DNA of 64,000 bases from Pseudomonas sp. P5_109 (lineage in GTDB: Bacteria > Pseudomonadota > Gammaproteobacteria > Pseudomonadales > Pseudomonadaceae): NCBI RefSeq assembly GCF_034009455.1, contig NZ_CP125380.1, positions 1,963,001-2,027,000 of the forward strand. The letters are read 5' to 3'. A program made the position numbers and the translations under genes. The notes under the pieces were generated by a model. It was not told where the DNA came from and did not search any database. It saw nothing but the letters and a program-made list of their open reading frames with translations. Shown here in pieces: positions 32,400 to 40,706 of the stretch (the first letter of the stretch is position 1; the number at the start of each line of letters is the position of its first letter).

Positions 32400-35300
32400 T
32401 TACAAGTGCTTGTATCGGTGTTTTGGAGAGGGTGCGTCAGGCTCGCCTTCATCAACTGTTGCCATTCTCTGCGAATCCGTCACCGAGCATCCCGGCTCGT
32501 TGGCCGGCGAGAAACTGCCGCTCAACCCCAATGGATTCACCCACCCCGTCGGGTTTCGGGTGTACTGATACGGGGTCAGCCCAGCGGCCAACCTGAGCGG
32601 ATTTGGTGTCAGATAACGACCAATGTCCGGATGGTAGTAGCGATGCCGGTTGTAGTGCAGGTCGCTCTCAGCGTCGAAGTATTGCCCTTGGAACCGTAGC
32701 GGCTGTTCGAGTCGTTCGCCGTTGCCGTGGCTCAGTTGGCGTAGTTTGCCGTGGGCGTTGTATTTGGCCGACCAGACGATGGCGCCGCTGTAGCTGGTCA
32801 GCTCCTGTGGGGTGCCGAGGTGGTCGAGTTGGTAGTAGAACGGGCAGGCGTCTGCCCGGCCTTTGCCATCGAGCAGCGCCAGCGGGCGAAAGCTGCCAGG
32901 TTCGTAGACATAGCTGCGGTAGTGCCGGGGACTGCTTTCGGCGATGAGCTGGTCGCCTTGCCAGAAGAATTGCGTGGTGTGGTCGTCTACGGTTTTGCTG
33001 GTGCGCCTGCCGAAGGCGTCGTAGCGGTAGCTGACACTTTTACCGTCCGTGGTGCTGACGCCGATAAGACGGTGCTGGCTGTCGTAGGAGTATTCGGTGT
33101 CCTGGGGCGGCGTACCGCGGCGTTCGCGAATCAGGTTGCCGAAGGCGTCGTAGTCGTAGTGGTTGTCGTCACAGCGGTGCAGGCGGTTGCCCTGGAGCAC
33201 ACACGGGCCGGGGCGATTGTGGATCAGCAGGTTGCCGGTCGGGTCGTGAGCGAAGTTCTCTGCGCACTGGTCACGGGCGTGACGTACGTCGGTCAGGCGG
33301 TCGAGTGCATCGTATTGATAGCGGCTTGGGCCGTGGCGGCTGTCGATGATCTGCAGGAGGTTGCCCTTGGCGCTGTAGGCATACTGGCGACGGTACAGAG
33401 GTCGTTGCTTTTGGCTGACGATATGGGCCTGTAAACGGCCTTGCTCGTCGTAGGCATAATCGCTGAGCAGCAGACCCTGTTGGCGTTGCTGTTCGCGCCC
33501 GCCGACAACACGATGGCTGGTCAGGCGCGTGCCGTTCAGGTCGATGGCAGTGAGGGCGCCCCCCTTGGCATGGTGGTAGTCGAGGACACAGGCGTCCGGC
33601 AGGCGCAGGCGCTTGAGCCGACCGCAGGCGTCGTAGTCGTAACGCAGGGTAGCCCAGCCTTGATGCTCGGTGATCAACCGGTCCTGGCGGTCGTATTCGA
33701 ACGCCAGCGGGTGGTCCTGGCCGTCGTTAACGCTGACCAGCCGTCCGAGGCCGTCGTAGCAGTACTCGACCTTGATCCCGTCGGGCAAGGTTTTGACCAG
33801 TAACCGCCCGGCGCTGTCACGTTGATAACCGGTAACCAGTTGCGAACCGTCGTCACCAAACTCGGTTTTCTCCAGCAACTGGCCATTGAGGTTGTAGTTG
33901 TAGGCGGTACGACGGCCATCGAGGCCGGTTTCCTGTCTGATCAATCCACCCGGGGTGTAGTCCAGCTGGTAAGTGTCGCCGACCTCGTTTTCGATCTCTG
34001 TGAGCAATAACTGCCCATGGTCGTAGCGGTACTTCAGCATGCTGCCGTCGGGGTTGATCCGACGGCTGATCAAATGCAGGTCGTCGGCGTATTCGTAACG
34101 GGTTACCCGTCCCAGTTCATCGGTGTAGGCAGTGACCCGGCCGTGGGCGTTGTAGCGATAGGCACGGTACGCACCGGTGGGCAGCGTGGTCCGGGTCAGT
34201 CGACCCAGGGCATCCCACTCATATCGGGTGATGGCGCCGTGTTCGTCCTGCCGAGTAATCCGCTGCCCCAACGCGTCGTAGGAAAAAACGCGCTGAGCAG
34301 CATCCGGCAGCGTCTCTTCCAGCAATTGCCCCAAGGCGTTCCAGACAAATCGGTGACCGCTTTGGTCGGGGAACCGGATCGTCAGCAAGCGCCCCGGCGA
34401 ATCGTAGAAATAGCGGGTGATCTGCCCGTCGGGATCGGTGACGGCAGTGATGTCACCCTGGGCATTGCGCTGGTAGCGCCACGTCGCCTGAGCGCGGGTG
34501 CAGCTGTGCAGGAAACCGTGGCGATACTCGTAGAACATGGGCGCCTGATCCGGCGCTAGCAGCATGATCAGTTGGCCGAGTTCGTCATAATGATATTCGG
34601 TGACGGTGCCGAGGGCGTCCTGCTCGGCGATCAGACGGCCCTGATCGTCGTAGGCCTTATGCCGTTCACCGCCGTCCAGCCCGATCTGGCGCACCAGCCG
34701 TGTGCGGTCGTGATGAACGTAAACCTCTTCGCTACCGTCGGCGTTGCGCACCGTCACGCAGCCTTGATCGTCCCAGGCGTAGCGCGCTTCGATCTGCGCA
34801 AACGAGGCCCAGTGATGGACGCAACGGGCGCTCTTGCCGCAGCGTTCCCACGCCCAGAAGAAGCTCGCGCCGCCGGCCAGTTGCCGTTGCAGGATGACGT
34901 GCTGCTCGTCGTAGTCATAGCGCTCGCTTTCCCCCGCGGCGTTGGTGACCTCGATCAAGCGCTGGCGGGCGTCGTAGCGGTAGCTGACCAGTGTCTGTTC
35001 GGTGTGCCAGGTATTCGCCCCGCAGTCGCTGCGCTGAAACACCTGATAGTCGACGGCCAACAGATGCTTGAGGTCATAACGCAGCAGCAAGGCGCGGCCG
35101 GCGCCATTGTCCAGGCGTTGAATCCGGTCAACGCTGTCGCGCTGTACCGTCAGGCGGTTGCCGTAGGCGTCGCTGATCACACTGAGCCGGCCATCGCGGA
35201 AATGATAAAAACGCGCCGCGTCGCCGGCCAGGACGAGAATCAGTTCGTCCGGCTCCTCGCCAAGGTAAATTGCCGCCCGCGACAGGCTGTGGCGGATCAC

Positions 35301-35657
35301 CGGGCGCGCCGCCCTCGGCCATGGAAAAGACGTGCGGCGATTTTCAGGGTCGATCCACAGCACCTGTTCGCCGTGGAGTTCCAGGTGTTGGGACAGCGAA
35401 TGGCTCCAGCCAAATCCGAGGCCGTTGTCGAGTTCGACGGCTCTGGTGCGATAGAGGCGGGTGAAGTCGAATGACAGGATCCCGTCGAGGGTGCCGTCCG
35501 TGAGGGTCAGCAGTACTTCGCCGGTGACCATCGACACTGGGCAGTGTTGGGGGGCGGAGCGCTCGATGGTGTCGGCATTGGCGACGACTTCGAACCGATG
35601 CAGCCGATTCAGGGGGCCGCAGGTGGGGCATGCCAATACCTTTTGGGGATCGAACAT
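32400..35657 (-). CDS. RHS/YD-repeat protein lacking a recognisable C-terminal toxin domain
   Basis: A 1085-residue protein. After a short N-terminal segment with LACPTCGPLNR it carries the DUF6531-like start (PVSMVTGEVLLTLTD) and then dozens of YD repeats (about 110-950; for example YDALGQRITRQDEHGAITRYEW). It reaches the RHS core end near 1020-1045 (DIGRYLTPNPLRLAAGLTPY and NPTGWVNPLGL). RHS shells normally release a toxin of 100-200 residues after this core. Here only 40 residues remain (SGSFSPANEPGC ... KHRYKHL). It has no signal peptide, PAAR domain or membrane helices, and no vgrG, eag chaperone or immunity gene is adjacent. It is either a tip-deleted remnant or a scaffold awaiting new tips. 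Confidence 0.88.
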   Translation of the reverse strand: MFDPQKVLACPTCGPLNRLHRFEVVANADTIERSAPQHCPVSMVTGEVLLTLTDGTLDGILSFDFTRLYRTRAVELDNGLGFGWSHSLSQHLELHGEQVLWIDPENRRTSFPWPRAARPVIRHSLSRAAIYLGEEPDELILVLAGDAARFYHFRDGRLSVISDAYGNRLTVQRDSVDRIQRLDNGAGRALLLRYDLKHLLAVDYQVFQRSDCGANTWHTEQTLVSYRYDARQRLIEVTNAAGESERYDYDEQHVILQRQLAGGASFFWAWERCGKSARCVHHWASFAQIEARYAWDDQGCVTVRNADGSEEVYVHHDRTRLVRQIGLDGGERHKAYDDQGRLIAEQDALGTVTEYHYDELGQLIMLLAPDQAPMFYEYRHGFLHSCTRAQATWRYQRNAQGDITAVTDPDGQITRYFYDSPGRLLTIRFPDQSGHRFVWNALGQLLEETLPDAAQRVFSYDALGQRITRQDEHGAITRYEWDALGRLTRTTLPTGAYRAYRYNAHGRVTAYTDELGRVTRYEYADDLHLISRRINPDGSMLKYRYDHGQLLLTEIENEVGDTYQLDYTPGGLIRQETGLDGRRTAYNYNLNGQLLEKTEFGDDGSQLVTGYQRDSAGRLLVKTLPDGIKVEYCYDGLGRLVSVNDGQDHPLAFEYDRQDRLITEHQGWATLRYDYDACGRLKRLRLPDACVLDYHHAKGGALTAIDLNGTRLTSHRVVGGREQQRQQGLLLSDYAYDEQGRLQAHIVSQKQRPLYRRQYAYSAKGNLLQIIDSRHGPSRYQYDALDRLTDVRHARDQCAENFAHDPTGNLLIHNRPGPCVLQGNRLHRCDDNHYDYDAFGNLIRERRGTPPQDTEYSYDSQHRLIGVSTTDGKSVSYRYDAFGRRTSKTVDDHTTQFFWQGDQLIAESSPRHYRSYVYEPGSFRPLALLDGKGRADACPFYYQLDHLGTPQELTSYSGAIVWSAKYNAHGKLRQLSHGNGERLEQPLRFQGQYFDAESDLHYNRHRYYHPDIGRYLTPNPLRLAAGLTPYQYTRNPTGWVNPLGLSGSFSPANEPGCSVTDSQRMATVDEGEPDAPSPKHRYKHL

Positions 35658-35905
35658 CTGCAGACTTTCGCTTGGCGGAATGTAGGACGTGAGACTGTGC
35701 GGAGGATCTTCAATAAAAGCAGTCGGGAAAGTTGGTGTTTGGTGTAGGGCGATTCGTTAAATCATGCAGAGCCATTCAGCGCGAATCGGGATTTCATCGT
35801 TGCTCCAGGCCAGCAGCGCTCGTTATGCTGCTGAATCCTTTAATCCATTCGGGAGCGAGCCTCACCTGCGCCGCTCGGGATGCCTCGGAAAACGGATCAG
35901 ATGCG

Positions 35906-36601
35906 ATGAATGCACCACTGAAAGCATTCGGCCCGATCAAGGCCGTGATATTCGATATGGACGGCTTGTTGCTGGATACGGAGGGCATCTACACCGAAGT
36001 CACGTCCATCATCGCCGCGCGTTACGGCCGAACGTTCGACTGGAGTATCAAGCAGAACATCATTGGTCGCGGTGCAGGTGATCTGGCGTGCTATGTGGTT
36101 GAAGCGCTGGACCTGCCGATTACCGCCGAAGAATTCCTGGTGATCCGCGAGCCGCTGATGCGCGAGCGTTTTCCGACAGCGCAAGCGATGCCTGGCGCAC
36201 AGGAGCTGGTACGGCATCTGAAGGCCAACAATATTCCCATTGCCGTCGGCACCAGTTCTTCAAGCCAGTCGTTCGGCCAGAAGACCACCTTGCACCGCGA
36301 CTGGTTCGCCTTGTTCGACTTCATCGTCACCGCCGATGACCCGGAGGTGGGCGCGGCAAAACCGGCACCGGATATTTTCCTGACGGCGGCACGGCGCCTG
36401 GGCGTCGCGCCCGAGGATTGCCTGGTGTTCGAGGATTCGCCCTTCGGCGTCACCGCGGCGAAAGCGGCGGGGATGACGGCGATTGCGATTCCGGATGCGG
36501 CAATGGCCGACGCCAGGTACGCACACGCTGATGGCATTCTTCGTACGTTGAAGGCGTTCGAGCCGGGTGCTTTTGGGTTGCCGGCGCTTGAATGGACCTG
36601 A
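35906..36601 (+). CDS. HAD-superfamily phosphatase (beta-phosphoglucomutase/GPP-like)
   Basis: A 231-residue cytoplasmic HAD hydrolase. Motif I is FDMDGLLLDTEG near 17-28, followed by a helical cap; motif II is VGTSSSSQS; motif III Lys is in AAKPAPDIFLTAA; motif IV is FEDSPFGVTAAKAAGM. The cap position and the DMDG(L/V)LLDTE form match the family of glycerol-3-phosphatase, 2-deoxyglucose-6-phosphatase and pseudouridine-5'-phosphatase-like enzymes. Substrate unknown. I chose ATG 35906; the frame is open upstream to 35732, but that stretch is not protein-like. It is a single gene, with a repeat downstream. Confidence 0.88.
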   Translation: MNAPLKAFGPIKAVIFDMDGLLLDTEGIYTEVTSIIAARYGRTFDWSIKQNIIGRGAGDLACYVVEALDLPITAEEFLVIREPLMRERFPTAQAMPGAQELVRHLKANNIPIAVGTSSSSQSFGQKTTLHRDWFALFDFIVTADDPEVGAAKPAPDIFLTAARRLGVAPEDCLVFEDSPFGVTAAKAAGMTAIAIPDAAMADARYAHADGILRTLKAFEPGAFGLPALEWT

Positions 36602-36615
36602 CACCAGATAAAAAA

Positions 36616-36699
36616 TGTGGGCTTGCTCGCGAAAGCGCTGAATCAGACGACATCAATGTTGCCTGACACAGCGTCTTCGCGAGCAAGCCCGCTCCCACA
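36616..36699. repeat. REP/REPIN-like inverted repeat with a shortened left arm
   Basis: The right arm is complete (CGCGAGCAAGCCCGCTCCCA), but the left arm reads TGTGGGCTTGCTCGCG, lacking the GAGCGG found in other copies. Six bases have apparently been lost, which should weaken the hairpin. Between convergent genes. Confidence 0.85.
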
Positions 36700-36723
36700 G
36701 TTATTGCAGTTGGCTGACAGGCA

Positions 36724-37470
36724 TCAAGCGCCGAAACCACCGTCGATGGTCAGGCTGGCCCCGGTGATGTAGCCGGCTTCGGGACTGACGAGGTAGGCAA
36801 CGAAGCTGGCGATCTCTTCGGCCTTGCCGTATCGGCCCACGGCCATCAGCGGGATCAGGCTTTCCGCAAAGTCACCGTGGGCCGGGTTCATGTCGGTGTC
36901 GACCGGGCCCGGTTGCACGTTGTTGATGGTGATGCCTTGCGGGCCGAGATCACGGGCCAGGCCTTTGGTCAGGCCGACCAGTGCCGACTTGCTCATGGCG
37001 TACGGGCCGCCACCGGCAAAGGGCATGCGGTCGGCGTTGGTGCTGCCGATGTTGATGATGCGACCGCCTTCGGTCATGTGTCTGGCGGCGGCCTGGGTGG
37101 CGATGAACACGCTGCGCACGTTGATGGCCAGGGTCTGGTCGAAGTCTTCGAGTTTGAATTCGGCCAGCGGTGCGACCGCCAGTACGCCGGCATTGTTGAC
37201 CAGGATATCCAGGCGACCGAAGGCTTCTACCGTGGCGGACACGGCACCGCGGATGGCGTCGGCGTCGGCGCTGTCGGCCTTGATGGCCAGGGCCTTGCCG
37301 CCCTTGGCGGTAATACTGTCTTGCAGTTCTTCAGCCTTGGCCGTCGAACTGACATAAGTGAAGGCAACGGTCGCGCCTTCAGCGGCCAGGCGCTTGACGA
37401 TGGCTGCACCGATACCGCGGGAACCACCTTGAATCAATGCCACTTTGCCGCTGAGGTTCTGAGTAGTCAT
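36724..37470 (-). CDS. Short-chain dehydrogenase/reductase (SDR)
   Basis: A 248-residue classical SDR. The cofactor motif is GGSRGIGAAI near 15-24, the NNAG motif lies in ILVNNAGVLAVAP, the catalytic Ser in INIGSTN and the YAMSK (Tyr-x-x-x-Lys) box near 160. FGA closes the protein after the usual TGASLTIDGG. NADPH is suggested by the Ser-Arg after the first Gly but not proved. Substrate unknown. The ATG at 37470 has TTGGAGACCGAC upstream. It is transcribed divergently from a LysR-type regulator 124 bases away, which probably controls it. Confidence 0.92.
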   Translation of the reverse strand: MTTQNLSGKVALIQGGSRGIGAAIVKRLAAEGATVAFTYVSSTAKAEELQDSITAKGGKALAIKADSADADAIRGAVSATVEAFGRLDILVNNAGVLAVAPLAEFKLEDFDQTLAINVRSVFIATQAAARHMTEGGRIINIGSTNADRMPFAGGGPYAMSKSALVGLTKGLARDLGPQGITINNVQPGPVDTDMNPAHGDFAESLIPLMAVGRYGKAEEIASFVAYLVSPEAGYITGASLTIDGGFGA

Positions 37471-37594
37471 GTCGGTCTCCAAGTTCCGAGGCGAGATGTC
37501 CCGGTTGATGGAGCCTAGTATCGATTCAGGATTAAGTGCTGTGTAGACCATAATTGCGATAGTCTGTGTAAACCAAAAGTTTATAGTTGCGCTT

Positions 37595-38518
37595 ATGGAA
37601 ACCTTCAGCAGTATCGAATGCTTTGTGCGCAGCGCCGAGGTTGGCAGCTTCGCTGAAGCTGCGCGGCGCTTGAGCCTGACACCGGCGGCGGTGGGCAAGA
37701 GCGTCGCCAAGCTCGAAGCGCGGCTGGGCGTCAGACTGTTCCAGCGCAGCACGCGCAGCCTGACGCTGACGGAGGCCGGCCAGTTGTTTCTTGGCGAAGT
37801 CAGCGGCAGCCTGCACACGATCCAGAATGCCGTGGCCAATCTTGCCAGTGCCGGAGGGCAGCCAGCGGGCACCTTGAAAGTCAGCATGGGGACGGTATTC
37901 GGCTGCCTGTACATTGTGCCGATGCTCGGCGAGTTTCTGCGGCGATTTCCGGCGATCAACCCGGACTGGCACTTCGACAACCGCCAGGTCGATCTGATCG
38001 GGCAGGGTTTTGACGCGGCAATCGGCGGTGGCTTTGAACTGCCCCAGGGCGTGGTGGCGCGCCGGCTGAGTCCCGCGCATCGGGTATTGGTGGCGACGAA
38101 GGACTATCTGGAGACACATGCGGCAATCAGCGAGCCGGACGACCTCAAGCACCATGACGGGATTCTAATCCGTTCGCCGCAGACCGGTCGGGTGCGCTCC
38201 TGGCAGTTGACCCATCGCAATCAGCAACACAGCCCGTTGACGCTCAAGGCGCGGATGACCATGAGCGATTCCGAGGCCGCCTGCGTCACGGCCGCGCAGG
38301 GGCTGGGCATTGCGCTGGTGAGCATGCCGTTTGCCTCGGGCTATCTGGAGTCGGGCAGGTTGCAGCGGGTTTTGCCGGACTGGTACATCGACGACGGCTA
38401 CACCTCTATCTATTACGCCGAACACAAACTGCTGCCCGGCAAGACCCGGGCGTTTGTCGAATTCGTCATTGAGCAGTTTGCCGAGCGGGGGTTGGGGCAG
38501 AGGTTCAGTGCGGTTTGA
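37595..38518 (+). CDS. LysR-type transcriptional regulator
   Basis: A 307-residue LysR-family protein. The N-terminal winged helix (about 1-60) contains FAEAARRLSLTPAAVGKSVAKLEARLGVRLFQRSTRSLTLTEAG. The effector-binding domain follows, with DAAIGGGFELPQGVVARRL in the usual place for the CrgA/YafC-like branch, which often controls a divergent oxidoreductase. The intergenic region has a weak inverted repeat AGAC-N13-GTCT (37545-37565) that may be part of its operator. The effector is unknown; the divergent SDR gene is the likely target. Confidence 0.93.
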   Translation: METFSSIECFVRSAEVGSFAEAARRLSLTPAAVGKSVAKLEARLGVRLFQRSTRSLTLTEAGQLFLGEVSGSLHTIQNAVANLASAGGQPAGTLKVSMGTVFGCLYIVPMLGEFLRRFPAINPDWHFDNRQVDLIGQGFDAAIGGGFELPQGVVARRLSPAHRVLVATKDYLETHAAISEPDDLKHHDGILIRSPQTGRVRSWQLTHRNQQHSPLTLKARMTMSDSEAACVTAAQGLGIALVSMPFASGYLESGRLQRVLPDWYIDDGYTSIYYAEHKLLPGKTRAFVEFVIEQFAERGLGQRFSAV

Positions 38519-38543
38519 GTCAGGCTCCAGGCCGAGTTGCCTT

Positions 38544-38636
38544 CTTCGCGAGCAAGCCCGCTCCCACATTTGATCTGTTGCGAATGCAAAAATTGTATTC
38601 ACTGGAGATCCAGTGTGTGCGGGCTTGCTCGCGAAG
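38544..38636. repeat. REP/REPIN-like inverted repeat, partly decayed
   Basis: First arm CTTCGCGAGCAAGCCCGCTC is intact. The second arm has lost its outer part (GTGTGCGGGCTTGCTCGCGA instead of GTGGGAGCGGG). Between convergent genes. Confidence 0.8.
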
Positions 38637-38649
38637 GGGGCGCCGCAAT

Positions 38650-39378
38650 CTACCGGGCAAACCGCGCCGGCCAGCCAATGATGTTTTTCGGCCGTGGCGT
38701 CGCATAGGTCCGCACCTTCGAGGTCGACAGGCCCAACCGCACCAGCGATTCGGCAATGGTCACTGCCGCCGTCACGCCATCCACCACCGGTACGCCAGTA
38801 CGTCGGCGAATCTGCTCGTCCAGCCCGGCCATGCCGCCGCAGCCCAGGCAAATCACTTCGGCCTTGTCCTGGCTCACTGCCAGTTCGGCCTGATGCACGA
38901 TGGCTTCCAGTGCGCGCTGCGGTTCGTGCTCCAGCTCCAGCACCGCCAAACCACTGGCCCGTACCGAGGCGCAACGGTCCCAGAGGCCGGAGAGCTTGAG
39001 GCGATCTTCGATCAGCGGCACGGTGCGGTCGAGGGTGGTGACCACGGAATAGGCGTGGCCGAGAAACATCGCCGTGCTGGCGGCGGCATCGGTGATGTCC
39101 ACCACCGGCACGTTGAGCAGTTCTTGCAAACCTTCACGGCCGTGCTCGCCGTAGCCGGCCTGGATCACCGCGTCGAAAGGCTGGTCGTAGGACATTACCC
39201 GGTCCATGACCGCGATCGCCGCCAGGTAACTTTCGAAATTGCCCTCGATGGAGTCGGCGCCGAAGTGCGGGGTGAGGCCGACGATTTCCGTGCCGGGCGA
39301 TGCGACGGCCTGCGCCGAGCGGGCGATGGCCTGGGTGATGGATTCGGTGGTGTTGACGTTGACCACGAGAATGCGCAT
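38650..39378 (-). CDS. Aspartate/glutamate (hydantoin) racemase family protein
   Basis: A 242-residue member of the Asp/Glu racemase superfamily, closest in pattern to hydantoin and allantoin racemases. It begins MRILVVNVNTTESITQAIA (the N-V-N-T-T start is typical). The second catalytic Cys lies in VICLGCGGMAGLDEQI. The first Cys site, normally in an A-C-F-G-D-P-G segment, reads QAGYGEHGREGL with Gly in place of Cys. It may thus be a one-base epimerase variant or have changed activity. ATG at 39378 follows AAGGACTCCCC. Upstream on the same strand is a broken NCS1 permease gene, the usual partner for uptake of hydantoins or purines. Confidence 0.85.
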   Translation of the reverse strand: MRILVVNVNTTESITQAIARSAQAVASPGTEIVGLTPHFGADSIEGNFESYLAAIAVMDRVMSYDQPFDAVIQAGYGEHGREGLQELLNVPVVDITDAAASTAMFLGHAYSVVTTLDRTVPLIEDRLKLSGLWDRCASVRASGLAVLELEHEPQRALEAIVHQAELAVSQDKAEVICLGCGGMAGLDEQIRRRTGVPVVDGVTAAVTIAESLVRLGLSTSKVRTYATPRPKNIIGWPARFAR

Positions 39379-39434
39379 GGGGAGTCCTTATTGCAGAGGG
39401 TTCTGCGGCCCGACAACGCCGGGCCGCGACAGGA

Positions 39435-40140
39435 TTAATGACTGACGTTGTCGACCGCGATGGCTTCGCCGCTGACATCGGCGTAGTGCGGTTGGCGTTT
39501 GGCGATGATCAGGTAGAGCATCCCGGCGATGCCGGCACCCATCAGCCAGGAGAACGGCGAGACGCTGTGAAAACCTGGCACCAGGGCCAGGACGATGGCG
39601 ATCAACGCTGCAGGAATGAACGCCGCCACCGCGCGCAAATTGACGCCGCGGCTGTAGTAGTACGCGCCGTTGGGGTCTTCGCTGTACAACTGCGGCACGT
39701 TGACCTGGCCTTTTCGTACCAGCCAGTAGTCGACCATGATCACGCCGTACAACGGGCCGAGCAGCGCACCGAGGCCGGACAGGAAGTACACGATCACCAG
39801 CGGGCTGTTGTAGAGGTTCCACGGCAGGATCAGCACGGCGATGGTCGCGCTGATCAGCCCGGCGCGGCGGAAGGTCAGGTACTCAGCCACCCAGGCCCAA
39901 AGCGTACAGACCGATGGCGAACGAGTAGTTGGCAATGTTGTGAACGTCGTTGGTCCACAGGGCAAAGATGCTGTAGCGGCCCCAGCGCCGACCTTCGGAC
40001 TTGGTCGGTGCCAGGTCCTTGTTGTGCAACCTGGGACTGAGCACCACGGGGGCGTGATGCGCCTGATTGTCGGCGGTGTGGGTGGAATGGGAGGAGGGTA
40101 GATCCAGCGCGATATTGTTATTGGAGAGACTAGTACGCAT
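39435..40140 (-). pseudogene. NCS1-family nucleobase/hydantoin:cation symporter, internally deleted and frameshifted
   Basis: The N-terminal part reads from the ATG at 40140 (CATCAGGAGCC upstream): SPRLHNKDLAPTKSEGRRWG and ALWTNDVHNIANYSFAIGLY, the classic NCS1 start. It stops at TGA 39885-39883 after about 85 residues. In the next frame, from about 39890, the C-terminal part resumes at EYLTFRRAGLISATIAVLIL and runs to the normal end (DYWLVRKGQVNV ... DVSGEAIAVDNVSH). NCS1 transporters are about 480-500 residues, so roughly 250 central residues, holding most helices and the substrate site, are missing. The protein cannot be functional. Neighbouring genes are intact. Confidence 0.88.
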
Positions 40141-40600
40141 TCCGGCAGGCTCCTGATGCTCGACATCGCGATGACTGTGCATGAGCGTTGGCTCGACAAA
40201 TCTTCGTCGCGGGCGGCGAATATCATTGGTTACGGGGCATCTGCAGCCTGTACGGGATAGGGCGCTTCAGGCTTGCGGATCTAAAGTGTGTGTATGTTTT
40301 GAGATAATTGTATACAAAACATGTATGCACTTAAGCTAGATCCATGCCAGTCGGACGTTCTATGAAAAGCGCTACTCATTTCGTTTTGTTATGGCTTTGC
40401 GCCAAGTTATTGAAAAAAAGACAATATAAATTGACCGATTGAACAGGTATTTATTTTGTAGCGGGAATTCAGGAGGGAGTGCGGGGGCAAGGCAGTCGGA
40501 GGGATGTAACTTTTGGGGGCGTAGAAACAAAAAGTGCACACATAAATGGCACCGATGGTGACATTCCTGTGTACAAAATTTTTGAGGCTGCAGATGACAC
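40141..40600. other. AT-rich intergenic region upstream of the NCS1 pseudogene
   Basis: About 460 bases without a gene. It holds the palindrome at 40308-40317 and, on the minus strand, TGGCATGGATCTAGC (40335-40349), a weak sigma54-like element with correct GG-GC spacing. The stretch around 40290-40460 is clearly AT-rich. No regulator gene is present, although hydantoin/purine clusters normally carry one. Confidence 0.5.
40308..40317. promoter_or_regulatory. Palindromic operator TTGTATACAA
   Basis: Perfect 10-base palindrome, of the form bound by many FCD-type GntR regulators. It is 168 bases upstream of the NCS1 start and is followed by ACATGTATGCAC, a possible degenerate second site. Confidence 0.5.
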
Positions 40601-40700
40601 TGTAGGAGCGAGCCTGCTCGCGATGGTCGTCAACGATAACGCGGGGTGCCAGAGACCCCGCTGCGTTCTCGGGTTCATCGCGAGCAGGCTCGCTCCTACA
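40601..40700. repeat. Extragenic inverted repeat (TGTAGGAGCGAGCCTGCTCGCGATGG family)
   Basis: Arms TGTAGGAGCGAGCCTGCTCG and its complement. The inner part contains GTCAACGATAACGCGGGG, shared with the copies at 48.9 and 57.9 kb. Immediately downstream of cysH. Confidence 0.9.
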
Positions 40701-40706
40701 GTGGGC

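Noticed and set aside
36724-37980. 418-residue reading of the SDR gene from an upstream start
   Set aside because: The extra 170 residues run through the intergenic region and antisense to the LysR gene; the ATG at 37470 has a good ribosome site and the conserved SDR N-terminus.
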